Shown one piece after another: positions 55,701 through 62,897 of a stretch of DNA of 64,000 nucleotides (its first letter is position 1; each line of letters begins with the position of its first letter). Under the pieces are notes generated by a model, which saw only the letters and a list, made by a program, of their open reading frames with translations, was not told the origin of the DNA and made no database searches. The position numbers and the translations under genes are program-made. Source of the DNA: Actinomycetota bacterium (lineage in GTDB: Bacteria; Actinomycetota; Coriobacteriia; Anaerosomatales; Anaerosomataceae); assembly GCA_004348925.1 (NCBI GenBank), contig RCMX01000001.1, positions 370,035 to 434,034 on the forward strand, in the 5' to 3' direction.

Positions 55701-56449
55701 GGCGCACGAACCTGGCCACCGCGGACGCTCGTTGGAACTGGCAGGTCATGCGGTTCGACCTTGGCGCGATCCCGCTTGCCGATATCCGCAATATCACCTT
55801 CGCGTGGAACGGGCATGGCGAACCTACCCCGGGGTACCCGACGTCGGTTTCGTTCTGGAATCCGATCGCGGGCACGTGGACGCAGGTGACCCGGGTGCAG
55901 ATGGGCAGCGACATGACCGTGTCGAAGTCCGAGACGGGATTGGGCGAGACATTCTGCCTCCGGTGTCACGACGGTGCGCCTCCAGCAGGCGTGGTCTTCC
56001 CGGCCGGCGTGGCGAACATCGGCGCGAACTGGAACCTCAGTACCGGCGATGCCCACGGGGCAAAGGCCGGAGCCGGATTCGGCAGTACCGGGCTCAAAGC
56101 ACCGTACTCGCGGGGGCAGGGCGCGATACCGTGCTCCGCGTGCCACGACGCCCATGGTACGGAAAGCATCAACCACTTCCCGAGCACGGTGAACGGACAG
56201 GCCGTGCCACCTGTCACGTCCGGCACGAACATGGCGAGCCTCTGCAGGGCCTGCCACGTGGGAACCGCGTACGAATGGCACGATGACGGGTACCGTGGCT
56301 GCTGGTGCCACTACGTGCAGAAGTACGAACCGGGCGGCCATGACTACGCGCACGACCTCACCGACAACGACAACTGCCTGTTGTGCCACGAGGGTCACAC
56401 CGCCACATACGCGCACGCTGCCGCCGATGCGGGTTGCGCCTGTCACTAG
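49745..56449 (+). CDS. Giant exported multiheme c-type cytochrome with duplicated beta-rich modules
   Basis: 2234 aa, probably moving electrons at or beyond the cell surface. A signal peptide (MRRISAALAVLCVAVAA, then AQAANPHG) is followed by eight CxxCH motifs at residues 57-300, two more at 1142 and 1221, and four at 2071-2215, fourteen in all. Possible non-canonical sites are a C-x7-CH near 1173, CWCH at 2186 and CACH as the last four residues. Between the haem clusters lie fibronectin III-like domains (about 485-575 and 1272-1372) and two near-identical 400-residue modules (663-1062 and 1474-1873) starting SCPFLFTW. A further domain occurs at about 370-450 and again at 1970-2055. No C-terminal anchor is seen. 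ATG 49745 follows GGAGGG at 9 nt; the frame runs open upstream through the tRNA, so the longer frame is not real. Confidence 0.9.
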   Translation: MRRGSARYVLTSPGRSMRRISAALAVLCVAVAASVVWPAVAQAANPHGAYTSSSRSCVLCHDLHVADGDTVLNAPSQKLLCYNCHDGSGSTFNAKAEFGESVLGTTTAKSAHPVPTGVMQCADCHTPHAGPTEGNPGSLSAGSAEATSGVAVCGACHGTGSALPGGNLAAPIEGTPHASLTSSASVAGIGCVACHEPHASSNADLVRATLRTESQTTITVTGEPGLCLGCHQDSGGIYAGASAAGAQKHSTVTSSTKALTSWPGASGTAAGCDGCHEPHGTGSGPSYTRVSGEQLCRTCHDDASLTYPAGYSYRGAGTFSGSGHEGITAPGISYISVLAEPPGFAAWESTVPPTPGSPGTPVAAPRAAALLASDGSRLVTSLQLADGNWDYQTYRFKAPIARGDMTSIRVHWEGYGEEAVGFPVALSAWNVGTGTWDLLQSAQMVTQTTVNLPLSAANHVGDDGYVYLMAKARYSRDEALVSGPTITAINGYTAQVDWVTSGLTSSYVDYGTTSSYTKTAGTATRSQTHSVRITGLTPGVWHFRVRSVALDGSSYTSGDMVQGIPRPTISPYPVGPAWLGTDVLRTFTWAAPLAAPGGPFEFRFFLYKDSVLYSSTDWTTATTRDETLGLGAYTWRVEARDAAGNTYGYSVWGTFYVYDATGSCPFLFTWDGGKFDYEADLYTTGKLASPRANGTYQKPNPNDYYVLENTPVEKDGALELRLVEERFETDYLDTFKLFAVDVPEGRTVVAEKIPQGGTYQPLEDVIHTVSSTMSAPLSATRVKTGEDVLAAIAESDGVYAVLSPDVEQPGYESIELDLGDLSDADAVKLVFEGMSRFPETPEGKALGTAGVRQKVEVIDASGKWVALPGDWPKPAEFARPYMLDLTGRFPTNDHRVRLTFLLKTYVDSVKLDTTADEPLKVTEVERTSAELRRHGVDGKSSEGDIYEYVYGEPNGESGYLPGNYTRFGEVGPLLDDADDKHVIYGRGDEIAMRYRRPAPAQDGMTHTYVVYAKGYYKDLNTDVEKTVEPLPFSAMSNYPYPASEHYPNDAEHVAYQAEWNTRVEGVGAIAPEATSQGMLESAVGWVKATAVRVWDRVVALVTPTAGDAAVAAAETEPLHRSLNTDVVALEVTGVGTASANACAACHAPHGGADSGKLLTGGRGAADGRTCTADGTGACHDNAANSASGIDIRTAFTVGSDARARHDVMPADQRASGGKTACGDCHNPHSNNAEVRFSDPDDPSKTIASPLASLVASDGSVWALVGASHDALAPNITNIAITASATNQSSPTVTWQTLGDASSSWVDWGTTTAYELGNASSGTPFGNNTLVTAHSVPMSSLATGTVYHYRVRSTDALGNTAVSEDRTYKVTDPPPVPMMSDLTTVTGPGIGPIPVAVSCAPVESSDGHAVEYQFEATGQPASGWLAAPSWSPYYYDGAYSARVRARDAIDQQAVSAWSAYDSFVVTSAPYIDSGSCPFLFTWNGTDFDYEADLYTTSKLASQRANGTYQKPNPNDYYVLHNTPAERDGAYELRLVEERFETDYLDTFKLFAVDVPEGRTVVAEKIPQGGTYQPIGDVIHTVSSTLERPLSATRVKTGEDVLAAIAENDGVYATLSPDQERPGYESIELDLGDLSGAEAVKLVFQGMSRFPKTDDGKILGTSGVRQKVEVLDGNGNWVALPGEWPKPAEFARPYMLDLTGKFLTDDYRVRLTFLLKTYVDSVKLDTTADEPLTVTEVQRTSAELRQHGTDAKSSDGDIYEYVYGAANGFEGYFPGDYTRYGEVGPLLDATDDKFVIYGGGDEIVLRFDVPDEPVEGTARSFVVFADGYYKDLNTDVPKTVEPLPFSAMSNYPYPAGEHYPDDAEHVAYQAEWNTRTVGSMSAPAAAQGTAAFATYHTPSKAAATSTRVAFGEYHADAWLPEFEDTFSVDSDQFYAKVELKDGSVTTVTVSAGWESESTEAAKPTPASPGTQVAASSIASLTADDGSYWRTNLATADARWNWQVMRFDLGAIPLADIRNITFAWNGHGEPTPGYPTSVSFWNPIAGTWTQVTRVQMGSDMTVSKSETGLGETFCLRCHDGAPPAGVVFPAGVANIGANWNLSTGDAHGAKAGAGFGSTGLKAPYSRGQGAIPCSACHDAHGTESINHFPSTVNGQAVPPVTSGTNMASLCRACHVGTAYEWHDDGYRGCWCHYVQKYEPGGHDYAHDLTDNDNCLLCHEGHTATYAHAAADAGCACH
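51728..52930 (+). repeat. Intragenic repeat unit 1 of the multiheme cytochrome
   Basis: About 1.2 kb coding for residues 663-1062. Unit 2 starts 2433 bases later; the offset is constant at every point I checked, with no insertion or deletion. The module opens SCPFLFTWDGGKFDYEADLY and ends near YQAEWNTR. It resembles, from memory, the domain that follows ASPIC/UnbV (CRTAC1-type) repeats. Confidence 0.9.
54161..55363 (+). repeat. Intragenic repeat unit 2 of the multiheme cytochrome
   Basis: Second copy, residues 1474-1873. Long stretches match unit 1 at third codon positions too, for example around 54415-54460 against 51982-52027, which points to recent duplication or gene conversion. Differences cluster in surface-like loops (EKDGA against ERDGA, FEGYFPG against ESGYLPG). 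Confidence 0.9.
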
Positions 56450-56555
56450 GCGCGCGTGAACGTCGTCCGATCGAGATGCTCCGCGCGTTCGCGGAACCAT
56501 CTTGTGTCGGCTATCCTGTATACCTGCCTGAAGCCTAGTCGTCACGGAGGTCCGC

Positions 56556-59087
56556 GTGTCTCGCACCTATGACCCGCATTCGATCGAAGAGAAGTGGCAA
56601 GCCGAGTGGGACGCCGCAGGGCTCTACTCGGTCACTGAAGATGCCTTCAAGCCGAAGAAGTACGTGCTTGAGATGTTCCCGTACCCGTCGGGGGACATCC
56701 ATATGGGCCACGTGCGGAACTACTCCATCGGTGACGTCGTTGCCCGCTACTTCACGATGCGGGGCATGAGCGTGCTGCACCCCATCGGCTGGGACGCGTT
56801 CGGCCTTCCTGCCGAGAATGCCGCGATAAAGAGCGATTCGCATCCGGCCAAGTGGACGTACGCGAACATCGAGAAGCAGGCGACGAGCTTTCGTCGGATG
56901 GGCTTCAGCTACGACTGGGACCGCACGGTGCGCACGTGCGATCCGGAGTACTACCGCTGGGGCCAGTGGACGTTCCTGAAGTTCTGGGAGCGCGGCCTGG
57001 TGGAGCGCAAGAACTCGCCGGTGAACTGGTGCCCCGGCTGCAAGACGGTGCTCGCCAACGAGCAGGTGCTTCCCGACGGGACGTGCTGGCGCTGCAAGAG
57101 CGTCGTCGAGAAGCGCGAACTCGAGCAATACTTCCTCAAGATCACCGAGTACGCCCAGGAGCTCCTCGATGACCTCGACGAGCTGCCGGGGTGGCCCGAG
57201 CGCGTGAAGGCGATGCAGGCGAACTGGATCGGCCGCAGCGAAGGCGCCGAGGTGGACTTCACGCTCTGCGACGCGGCCGGGGAGCCGACCGACACGACCA
57301 TCACGGTGTTCACGACGCGCCCCGACACGCTCTTCGGTTGCAGCTTCTTCCTGCTCGCGCCGGAGCATCCGCTGGTGCGCGAGTTCGTGACAGGCACGCA
57401 GTACGAGGCCGCCGTGATGGATGTCGTCCGCGCCGCCGCGAAGGAATCCTCGATCGATCGCTCCTCGGCGGAGAAGGAGAAGCGTGGCGCCTTCACCGGC
57501 CGCTACGTGATCAACCCGGTCAACGGCGAGAAGGTGCCGGTCTGGGTAAGCGACTACGTGCTCATGGAGTACGGCACCGGCGCGGTCATGGCCGTCCCCA
57601 GCGGCGACCAGCGCGACTTCGACTTCGCTCGCACGTACGACCTGCCGATCCCGCCGGTCGTGGTGGCCGAGGACGACATGCTCTTCTCCCAGCTCTCCGG
57701 CGTGCGCGAGCGCGTGCTCGCTGATGTGCCGTGGGAGGTCGCGTACGCGGGCCCCGGCGTGATGGTGCAGTCAGGAGCGTTCACCGGCATGCGCGGCGGC
57801 AAGGCGAGCGAGGGTATGAAGGCGGTCACCGAGTGGCTCGCCGAGCGTGGCCAGGGCCGCTTCAGCATCAACTTCCGCTTGCGCGACTGGCTCATCAGCC
57901 GTCAGCGCTACTGGGGCAACCCGATCCCGGCGATCCACTGCCCCGAGTGCGGCCTCGTGCCCGTGCCCGAGGCGGACCTTCCCGTGATGCTCCCGATGGA
58001 TGTGGATGTCACCAAAGGCGAGACGCTTGCGGATCATCCCGAGTTCTACGAGACCACGTGCCCGACGTGCGGCGGTGCCGCGCGGCGTGAGACCGACACG
58101 ATGGACACGTTCACGTGTTCCAGCTGGTACTACCTGCGCTACTGCGACGCGCGCAACGACGACGCGATCTGGGATCCGGCGAAGACCGACTACTGGATGC
58201 CCGTCGACCAGTACATCGGCGGAATAGAGCATGCCATCCTGCACCTGCTCTACTCGCGCTTCTTCACGAAGGTCTACCGCGACATGGGACTCGTGAGCTT
58301 CGCCGAGCCGTTCACCAACCTGCTCACGCAGGGCATGGTGAAGCTCGACGGTGCCACGATGAGCAAGTCGCGCGGCAACGTGGTCGCCCCCGAGGAGATC
58401 ATCGCGAAGTACGGCGCCGACACGCTGCGCGCCTACATCCTGTTCATGGCGCCGCCCGACAAGGACCTCGAGTGGAGCAACGAGGGCCTCGATGGCATGT
58501 GGCGGTTCCTCGGCAGGGCGTGGCGCTACATCACGGAGGTGGCCGAGGAGAGCGCAGCAGGTGCATCCGGCGTTGCCGCGGGCGACCCGGCGACCAAGCT
58601 GCTGAGCCGTGAGCGGCACCGCGTCGTGGGGAAGGTCTCGGACGATATCGAGCGCTTCCAGTTCAACACCGCCCTCTCGGCGATGATGGAGCTGCTCAAC
58701 ACCGCGTACGACTACCGCCGTGGGGTCCCGGCCGGAAGTCGCGACGTGGGGCTCGAGCGTGATGTCGCCGAGACGCTCACGCTGCTGCTCGCGCCGTACG
58801 TCCCGCACATGGCCGAGGAGCTCTGGCGCGAGGTGCTCGGCCGGGCAGAGTCGGTGCACCTGCAGTCGTGGCCCGCGTGGGACCCTGCGGCTGCGGTCTC
58901 GGATGAGATCGAGTACGCCGTGCAGGTGAACGGCAAGGTCCGTGCGCGTCTCACCGTCGCGGCCGATGCTCCCGAGGACGTCGTTCGCGAAGCCGCGCTC
59001 GAGCAGGTCGCCGAACATGTCGAGGGGAAGACCGTACGCAAAGTCGTCGTCGTGCCGGGCAAACTCGTCAGCATCGTGGTCGGGTAG
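56556..59087 (+). CDS. leuS: Leucyl-tRNA synthetase
   Basis: 843-aa class I synthetase. The HIGH motif is in PSGDIHMGHVRNY (about 45), the KMSKS motif is TMSKSRGN (about 605). The editing CP1 domain and two zinc-like cysteine clusters (CPGCKTVLAN with CWRCK; CPECG with CPTCGG) are visible. GTG 56556 follows CACGGAGGTCC. I see no T-box leader in the 106-base upstream gap. Confidence 0.97.
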   Translation: MSRTYDPHSIEEKWQAEWDAAGLYSVTEDAFKPKKYVLEMFPYPSGDIHMGHVRNYSIGDVVARYFTMRGMSVLHPIGWDAFGLPAENAAIKSDSHPAKWTYANIEKQATSFRRMGFSYDWDRTVRTCDPEYYRWGQWTFLKFWERGLVERKNSPVNWCPGCKTVLANEQVLPDGTCWRCKSVVEKRELEQYFLKITEYAQELLDDLDELPGWPERVKAMQANWIGRSEGAEVDFTLCDAAGEPTDTTITVFTTRPDTLFGCSFFLLAPEHPLVREFVTGTQYEAAVMDVVRAAAKESSIDRSSAEKEKRGAFTGRYVINPVNGEKVPVWVSDYVLMEYGTGAVMAVPSGDQRDFDFARTYDLPIPPVVVAEDDMLFSQLSGVRERVLADVPWEVAYAGPGVMVQSGAFTGMRGGKASEGMKAVTEWLAERGQGRFSINFRLRDWLISRQRYWGNPIPAIHCPECGLVPVPEADLPVMLPMDVDVTKGETLADHPEFYETTCPTCGGAARRETDTMDTFTCSSWYYLRYCDARNDDAIWDPAKTDYWMPVDQYIGGIEHAILHLLYSRFFTKVYRDMGLVSFAEPFTNLLTQGMVKLDGATMSKSRGNVVAPEEIIAKYGADTLRAYILFMAPPDKDLEWSNEGLDGMWRFLGRAWRYITEVAEESAAGASGVAAGDPATKLLSRERHRVVGKVSDDIERFQFNTALSAMMELLNTAYDYRRGVPAGSRDVGLERDVAETLTLLLAPYVPHMAEELWREVLGRAESVHLQSWPAWDPAAAVSDEIEYAVQVNGKVRARLTVAADAPEDVVREAALEQVAEHVEGKTVRKVVVVPGKLVSIVVG

Positions 59088-59094
59088 GTTCCGC

Positions 59095-59559
59095 GTGCGC
59101 CGTCTGACCGCGTGGGCTCTCGTGGTGGGAGTGCTGGCACTTGCTGTGCTAGCGTACTTCGGCAACGCGTGGCTCTTCGCGCTCTACCTTGCCGCGCTCG
59201 GCAACGCGATCGCGTTTCACTGGTGGTACGCGTGCAGCCGCTGCTCGAACCTCTGCTGCCAGTTCAACGTTCGCAGTTCCGAGTACTTCCTGCGTTCCCG
59301 CGCGGTGCGCATGGTGGGTGAGCGGGAGAGGGAGTTCTCGGACATCAGGTCGCTGGTCGCGGCTATCCCGCTGCTCCTCTCGGTGCTGATCGGCGTGGTG
59401 GGTGCGTGGATGTTCCACTGGATCGCGGCCGTGTTGTGGCTTGGCTACATGGCGGTCGCAGGCTACTCGTACTGGAGCCGCTCCTGTACGCGCTGCGGAA
59501 ACGACTGTCCCGCGAACACGAACCCGGCGTATCGCGCGTGGAAGCAAGGTCCCGGTTAG
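59095..59559 (+). CDS. Small membrane protein with two cysteine clusters
   Basis: 154 aa, about four membrane helices in two pairs. After the first pair comes WWYACSRCSNLCCQFN; after the second, RSCTRCGNDCPANTN. Each has a CxxC plus one or two further cysteines and probably binds metal on the same side of the membrane. No named family is recognised. GTG 59095 lies 7 bases after leuS, so it is likely cotranscribed. Confidence 0.7.
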   Translation: MRRLTAWALVVGVLALAVLAYFGNAWLFALYLAALGNAIAFHWWYACSRCSNLCCQFNVRSSEYFLRSRAVRMVGEREREFSDIRSLVAAIPLLLSVLIGVVGAWMFHWIAAVLWLGYMAVAGYSYWSRSCTRCGNDCPANTNPAYRAWKQGPG

Positions 59560-59607
59560 GAACAGGTAACCGACGGGTCATGCCTGCCGGGTAATGTGTG
59601 TTCGTGC

Positions 59608-59643
59608 GGACGCCCCCTCAGTCCCGGAGGAAGGGGGGCGTCC
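59608..59643 (+). promoter_or_regulatory. Hairpin enclosing the comEA ribosome-binding site
   Basis: GGACGCCCCC and GGGGGCGTCC can pair as a 10-base stem. The right arm ends directly before the comEA GTG and covers part of the G-rich ribosome site; GGAGGAAG lies in the loop. It could limit or regulate translation. Confidence 0.45.
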
Positions 59644-60324
59644 GTGTCGTTCGAGGTGCCAGATCGTGCGCGTGAGTTGTTGGCGAGAGCAGGGCTTGCC
59701 GGCTTGAGCGACCGGGCGATCCTGGTGCTGTGCGCTGCGACCGTCGTGGTCATCGCCGTCGCCGCATGGCGCTTCTGGCCGTCGCCGGGCGGTGTCGACG
59801 TCGCGGCCGCGCCGGTGGATGGTGGCGTGGAGCAGGCGATCATCGCCGAAGCAACGGCAGCCGCCGAGGCGAGCGTGACCGTCCATGTGGTCGGCGCGGT
59901 GAAGACGCCGGGTGTGTACTCGCTGCCTCCGGGCAGCCGTGTCAGCGATGCTATCGCCGCAGCGGGGGGAGTGGCCGGCAACGCCGCCGAGGAGGGCATC
60001 AACCTGGCGCGCGTCCTGGCGGATGGCGAGCAGGTGCGCATGCTCACGCAGCAAGAGTACGAGGCGGGCGGCGTCGATGGCGCCGGGGCGACGGCCGCTT
60101 CCGGCGGCGGAGGGTCCGCATCTGCGGGAGGCAAGGTCGACCTCAACCGCGCAACGGCCGCCGAGCTCGACGCGCTGCCGGGCGTCGGCCCGTCGACTGC
60201 CCAGAAGATCGTGGACGACCGGGAGGCCAACGGTCCGTTCAAAAAGGTCGAAGACCTGATGCGTGTCTCGGGCATCGGTCAGAAGAAGTTCGACACGCTC
60301 AAAGACCTCATCACGGTCAACTGA
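59644..60324 (+). CDS. comEA: Competence protein ComEA
   Basis: 226-aa membrane-anchored DNA receptor. One helix (about 25-42), a SLBB domain (VTVHVVGAVKTPGVYSLPPG), a Gly/Ala/Ser linker and a helix-hairpin-helix pair that binds DNA (VDLNRATAAELDALPGVGP, VSGIGQKKFDTLK). GTG 59644 is chosen from the ribosome site and family fit. comEC follows after 2 bases. Confidence 0.92.
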   Translation: MSFEVPDRARELLARAGLAGLSDRAILVLCAATVVVIAVAAWRFWPSPGGVDVAAAPVDGGVEQAIIAEATAAAEASVTVHVVGAVKTPGVYSLPPGSRVSDAIAAAGGVAGNAAEEGINLARVLADGEQVRMLTQQEYEAGGVDGAGATAASGGGGSASAGGKVDLNRATAAELDALPGVGPSTAQKIVDDREANGPFKKVEDLMRVSGIGQKKFDTLKDLITVN

Positions 60325-60326
60325 AC

Positions 60327-62897
60327 ATGAAGGGGGAGCCAGGAGGCAGGAGGCAGTGCGAGCGACCCACGCTGCCGCCTGTCGCGTGGCTTGCGGTCGC
60401 GGCGTGGGTCGGCGCGATGTCCGGCGAGCACGTCAGCTGGGGAATCGTGACGGGCGATCCCGCATCGATGCAGGCAGCGATGAGCGCAGTCGCCCTGGTG
60501 GCCGCACTCTGCTTCCTGGTCCTTCGCCGACGCCGGGTCGGTCGTTTCGATCCGGCCGCCACCGCGGTGGCGCTCGTGCTCGCCGGTGTGATGGTCGGCG
60601 GCACGGCGTCGATGCTGCAGGGGGCTTCCTGGCGATCGCGGACCCGGGGGCTCGCTGACGCCGGTGCGCGCGAGTGGGTCGGCATGGTGACTGCGGATCC
60701 GCGTGAAGGCGCGTTCGGTCCGGGCATTCGCGTGCGCATCACGGAAGGACCGTTCCGCGGCGCCGTGCTCTCAGTGTGGCTGTCGGGCGACGATCCGGTG
60801 CCCGAGTACGGCAGAATCGTCCGGTTCTCGGCGATTCCCAAGCTGCGCGAGCATGATGACGTCGGGAGGCGTGCCGCGCGCGGAGGCGAACATGCCACGG
60901 CAAGCGCGTGGTCCGTGACGGACGTCGGGTGGCCATCCGGTGCGCTCGGACGGCTGTTCGCCTGGCGTGTCGCGGCGGTCGAGCGGCTTCAGGTCGTGCG
61001 GGGCGATCCCGGCGCGCTGCTTCGTGGGGTCGTGCTTGGAGATCGGCGCTCCTTGAGCGGGAGCGCGGTCGATGAGGACTTCCGGGTGCTGGGACTCTCG
61101 CACGTTGTCGCGGTGTCGGGATCGCATCTCGCCGTTGTGTGCGGGGTGGTTCTCGCCCTTGGCGCGAGGCTACGACTGCCAAGGCGCACGCTTCTGTTCG
61201 CAGTCGTCACCGTCGCGGCCGGCTACACCGCCCTCACCGGCATGGCGCTCTCGGCGGTTCGCTCCGCGGTGATGCTCGTGTTCGGCGCAGCGGGGGAGTG
61301 TCTCGGCATCCGGCGCGACGGCATCGCGGCGCTGTGTGTGGCCGTGGTCGCTCTGACGGTCGCGTCGCCATGGTGTGTGTTCGATGTCGGCCTGGCGCTG
61401 TCGGTGATCGCGGTCGCGGGACTGCTGCTCTTCGGGGATCTCGGTATCGAGTGGGTCGCTGCGGCGTTCGCGGATCGTCTGCCGAAGGTGACATCGCTGC
61501 TCGGCGCCACGCTCGTCGCACAGGCGTGCACGCTTCCGATCGTGGTCGGCACGTTCGGCATGTTGTCGCTTGCCGCACCGATCGCGAATCTGGTCGTGGT
61601 CCCGCCCGCGGAGATCGCGATCTGCACCGGCCTGGGCGGGGCCGCGCTCGGCGGTCTGTGGCCCGCGGCGGGCTCCGTGGTCATTCGGGTCGCCGGTGGG
61701 ATCCTCGCATTCGTCACTCGCTCGGCGTCGCTGCTGGCATCGCTTCCGGGAGCCGCGGTGAGCGTAGGCAGCCCCGGAATCATCGCGATCGTCGGCGGCG
61801 CCTGTGCGGTCGCGTGGCTGTGGGCGCGGTGGCCGCGCCCCGGTTCGGTCGCTGCGGCGCGCGTGTGTCTGGCGGCGGTGCTGTTCGCGAACCTCGCAAC
61901 CGGGGTCGGGCCGAGGGGACCGGCGCGTTGCGAGGTCGTCGTGATGGATGTGGGTCAGGGCGATGCCATCCTGGTGCGTGACGGCTCGCACGCGATGCTG
62001 GTCGACGTCGGTGCGAATGCCGGTGCCTTGCGGCAGGCGCTGGCACGCGCCGGCGTGCGCGCCCTCGACTCGGTGGTCCTGACGCATGATCACGATGATC
62101 ACATCGGCGGGTACTCCGGGCTGGCCGGCGTCGTGCGCGTCGGGTGGGTTGGGCTGCCGCAGGCAGCCGGTCCGGAAGGCTTCTCGGCGGTGAGGGCCGC
62201 GACGCCGCGTCTCACGCCGCGCGGCAAGGTTGCCACGACGCCGCTACATGCAGGAGACCGCTGGTTCGTGGGGCGCGCCGAGGTCATAGTGCTGTGGCCG
62301 CCTGAGACGCCCTCAGAGGCGCTCAAGACCAACGACACGAGTATCGTCCTCGCTGTGCGGTGCGGTGGCTTCTCGTGCGTCCTGACAGGAGATGCCGAGG
62401 AGGCCGCGCAGAGCGGCATGCTCGAGCTTGGTGGCATGCTGAGGACCGACGTCCTCAAGGTGCCGCACCACGGCAGCCGGAACGGCCTGACTGCCGATGG
62501 GCTTGCCGCATGGCATCCCCGCGACGCGATCGTGAGCGTTGGCGCCGGAAACGACTTCGGGCATCCCTCGCCCGAGACGATCGAGCTGTTGGGGCGCGCG
62601 GGCGTTCGCATATGGCGGACGGACCAGTGCGGTGACGTGCGCATCGAAGTGACCGGGAACGGCTACCGTGTGGAACCGGCGAGGCGTGTCGGAGCGCGCC
62701 GCGCCTGTGCGACAATAGGGCTGTCCCAGTACGCACGATTCGGTCCTTCGCTTCAACCGCCGTTCCATACTAAGGAGCACGATGGCCGCTTCGAATCTCG
62801 AAGCACTTCTGCCGGTCTACCTGATCTTCGGCAAAGAAGAGCTGTTGCTCGAGCGCGCCCTCCGCCGCCTTCGCGACATGGTCGCAGCGGAGGGTGA
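60327..62897 (+). CDS. comEC: Competence channel protein ComEC/Rec2
   Basis: 856-aa polytopic protein carrying single-stranded DNA across the membrane. An N-terminal domain (DUF4131-like), the competence domain (VVAVSGSHLAVVCGVVLAL) and a C-terminal metallo-beta-lactamase-like domain with VVVMDVGQGDAILV and LTHDHDDHIGG. The family sequence ends near residue 790, but the frame stays open and runs 116 bases into holA in another frame; the last 40 or so residues are Arg/Pro-rich and may be artefactual or non-functional. Confidence 0.9.
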   Translation: MKGEPGGRRQCERPTLPPVAWLAVAAWVGAMSGEHVSWGIVTGDPASMQAAMSAVALVAALCFLVLRRRRVGRFDPAATAVALVLAGVMVGGTASMLQGASWRSRTRGLADAGAREWVGMVTADPREGAFGPGIRVRITEGPFRGAVLSVWLSGDDPVPEYGRIVRFSAIPKLREHDDVGRRAARGGEHATASAWSVTDVGWPSGALGRLFAWRVAAVERLQVVRGDPGALLRGVVLGDRRSLSGSAVDEDFRVLGLSHVVAVSGSHLAVVCGVVLALGARLRLPRRTLLFAVVTVAAGYTALTGMALSAVRSAVMLVFGAAGECLGIRRDGIAALCVAVVALTVASPWCVFDVGLALSVIAVAGLLLFGDLGIEWVAAAFADRLPKVTSLLGATLVAQACTLPIVVGTFGMLSLAAPIANLVVVPPAEIAICTGLGGAALGGLWPAAGSVVIRVAGGILAFVTRSASLLASLPGAAVSVGSPGIIAIVGGACAVAWLWARWPRPGSVAAARVCLAAVLFANLATGVGPRGPARCEVVVMDVGQGDAILVRDGSHAMLVDVGANAGALRQALARAGVRALDSVVLTHDHDDHIGGYSGLAGVVRVGWVGLPQAAGPEGFSAVRAATPRLTPRGKVATTPLHAGDRWFVGRAEVIVLWPPETPSEALKTNDTSIVLAVRCGGFSCVLTGDAEEAAQSGMLELGGMLRTDVLKVPHHGSRNGLTADGLAAWHPRDAIVSVGAGNDFGHPSPETIELLGRAGVRIWRTDQCGDVRIEVTGNGYRVEPARRVGARRACATIGLSQYARFGPSLQPPFHTKEHDGRFESRSTSAGLPDLRQRRAVARARPPPPSRHGRSGG

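Noticed and set aside
56450..56555. T-box or other leader riboswitch before leuS
   Set aside because: The gap is only 106 bases and lacks the T-box core and terminator stems.
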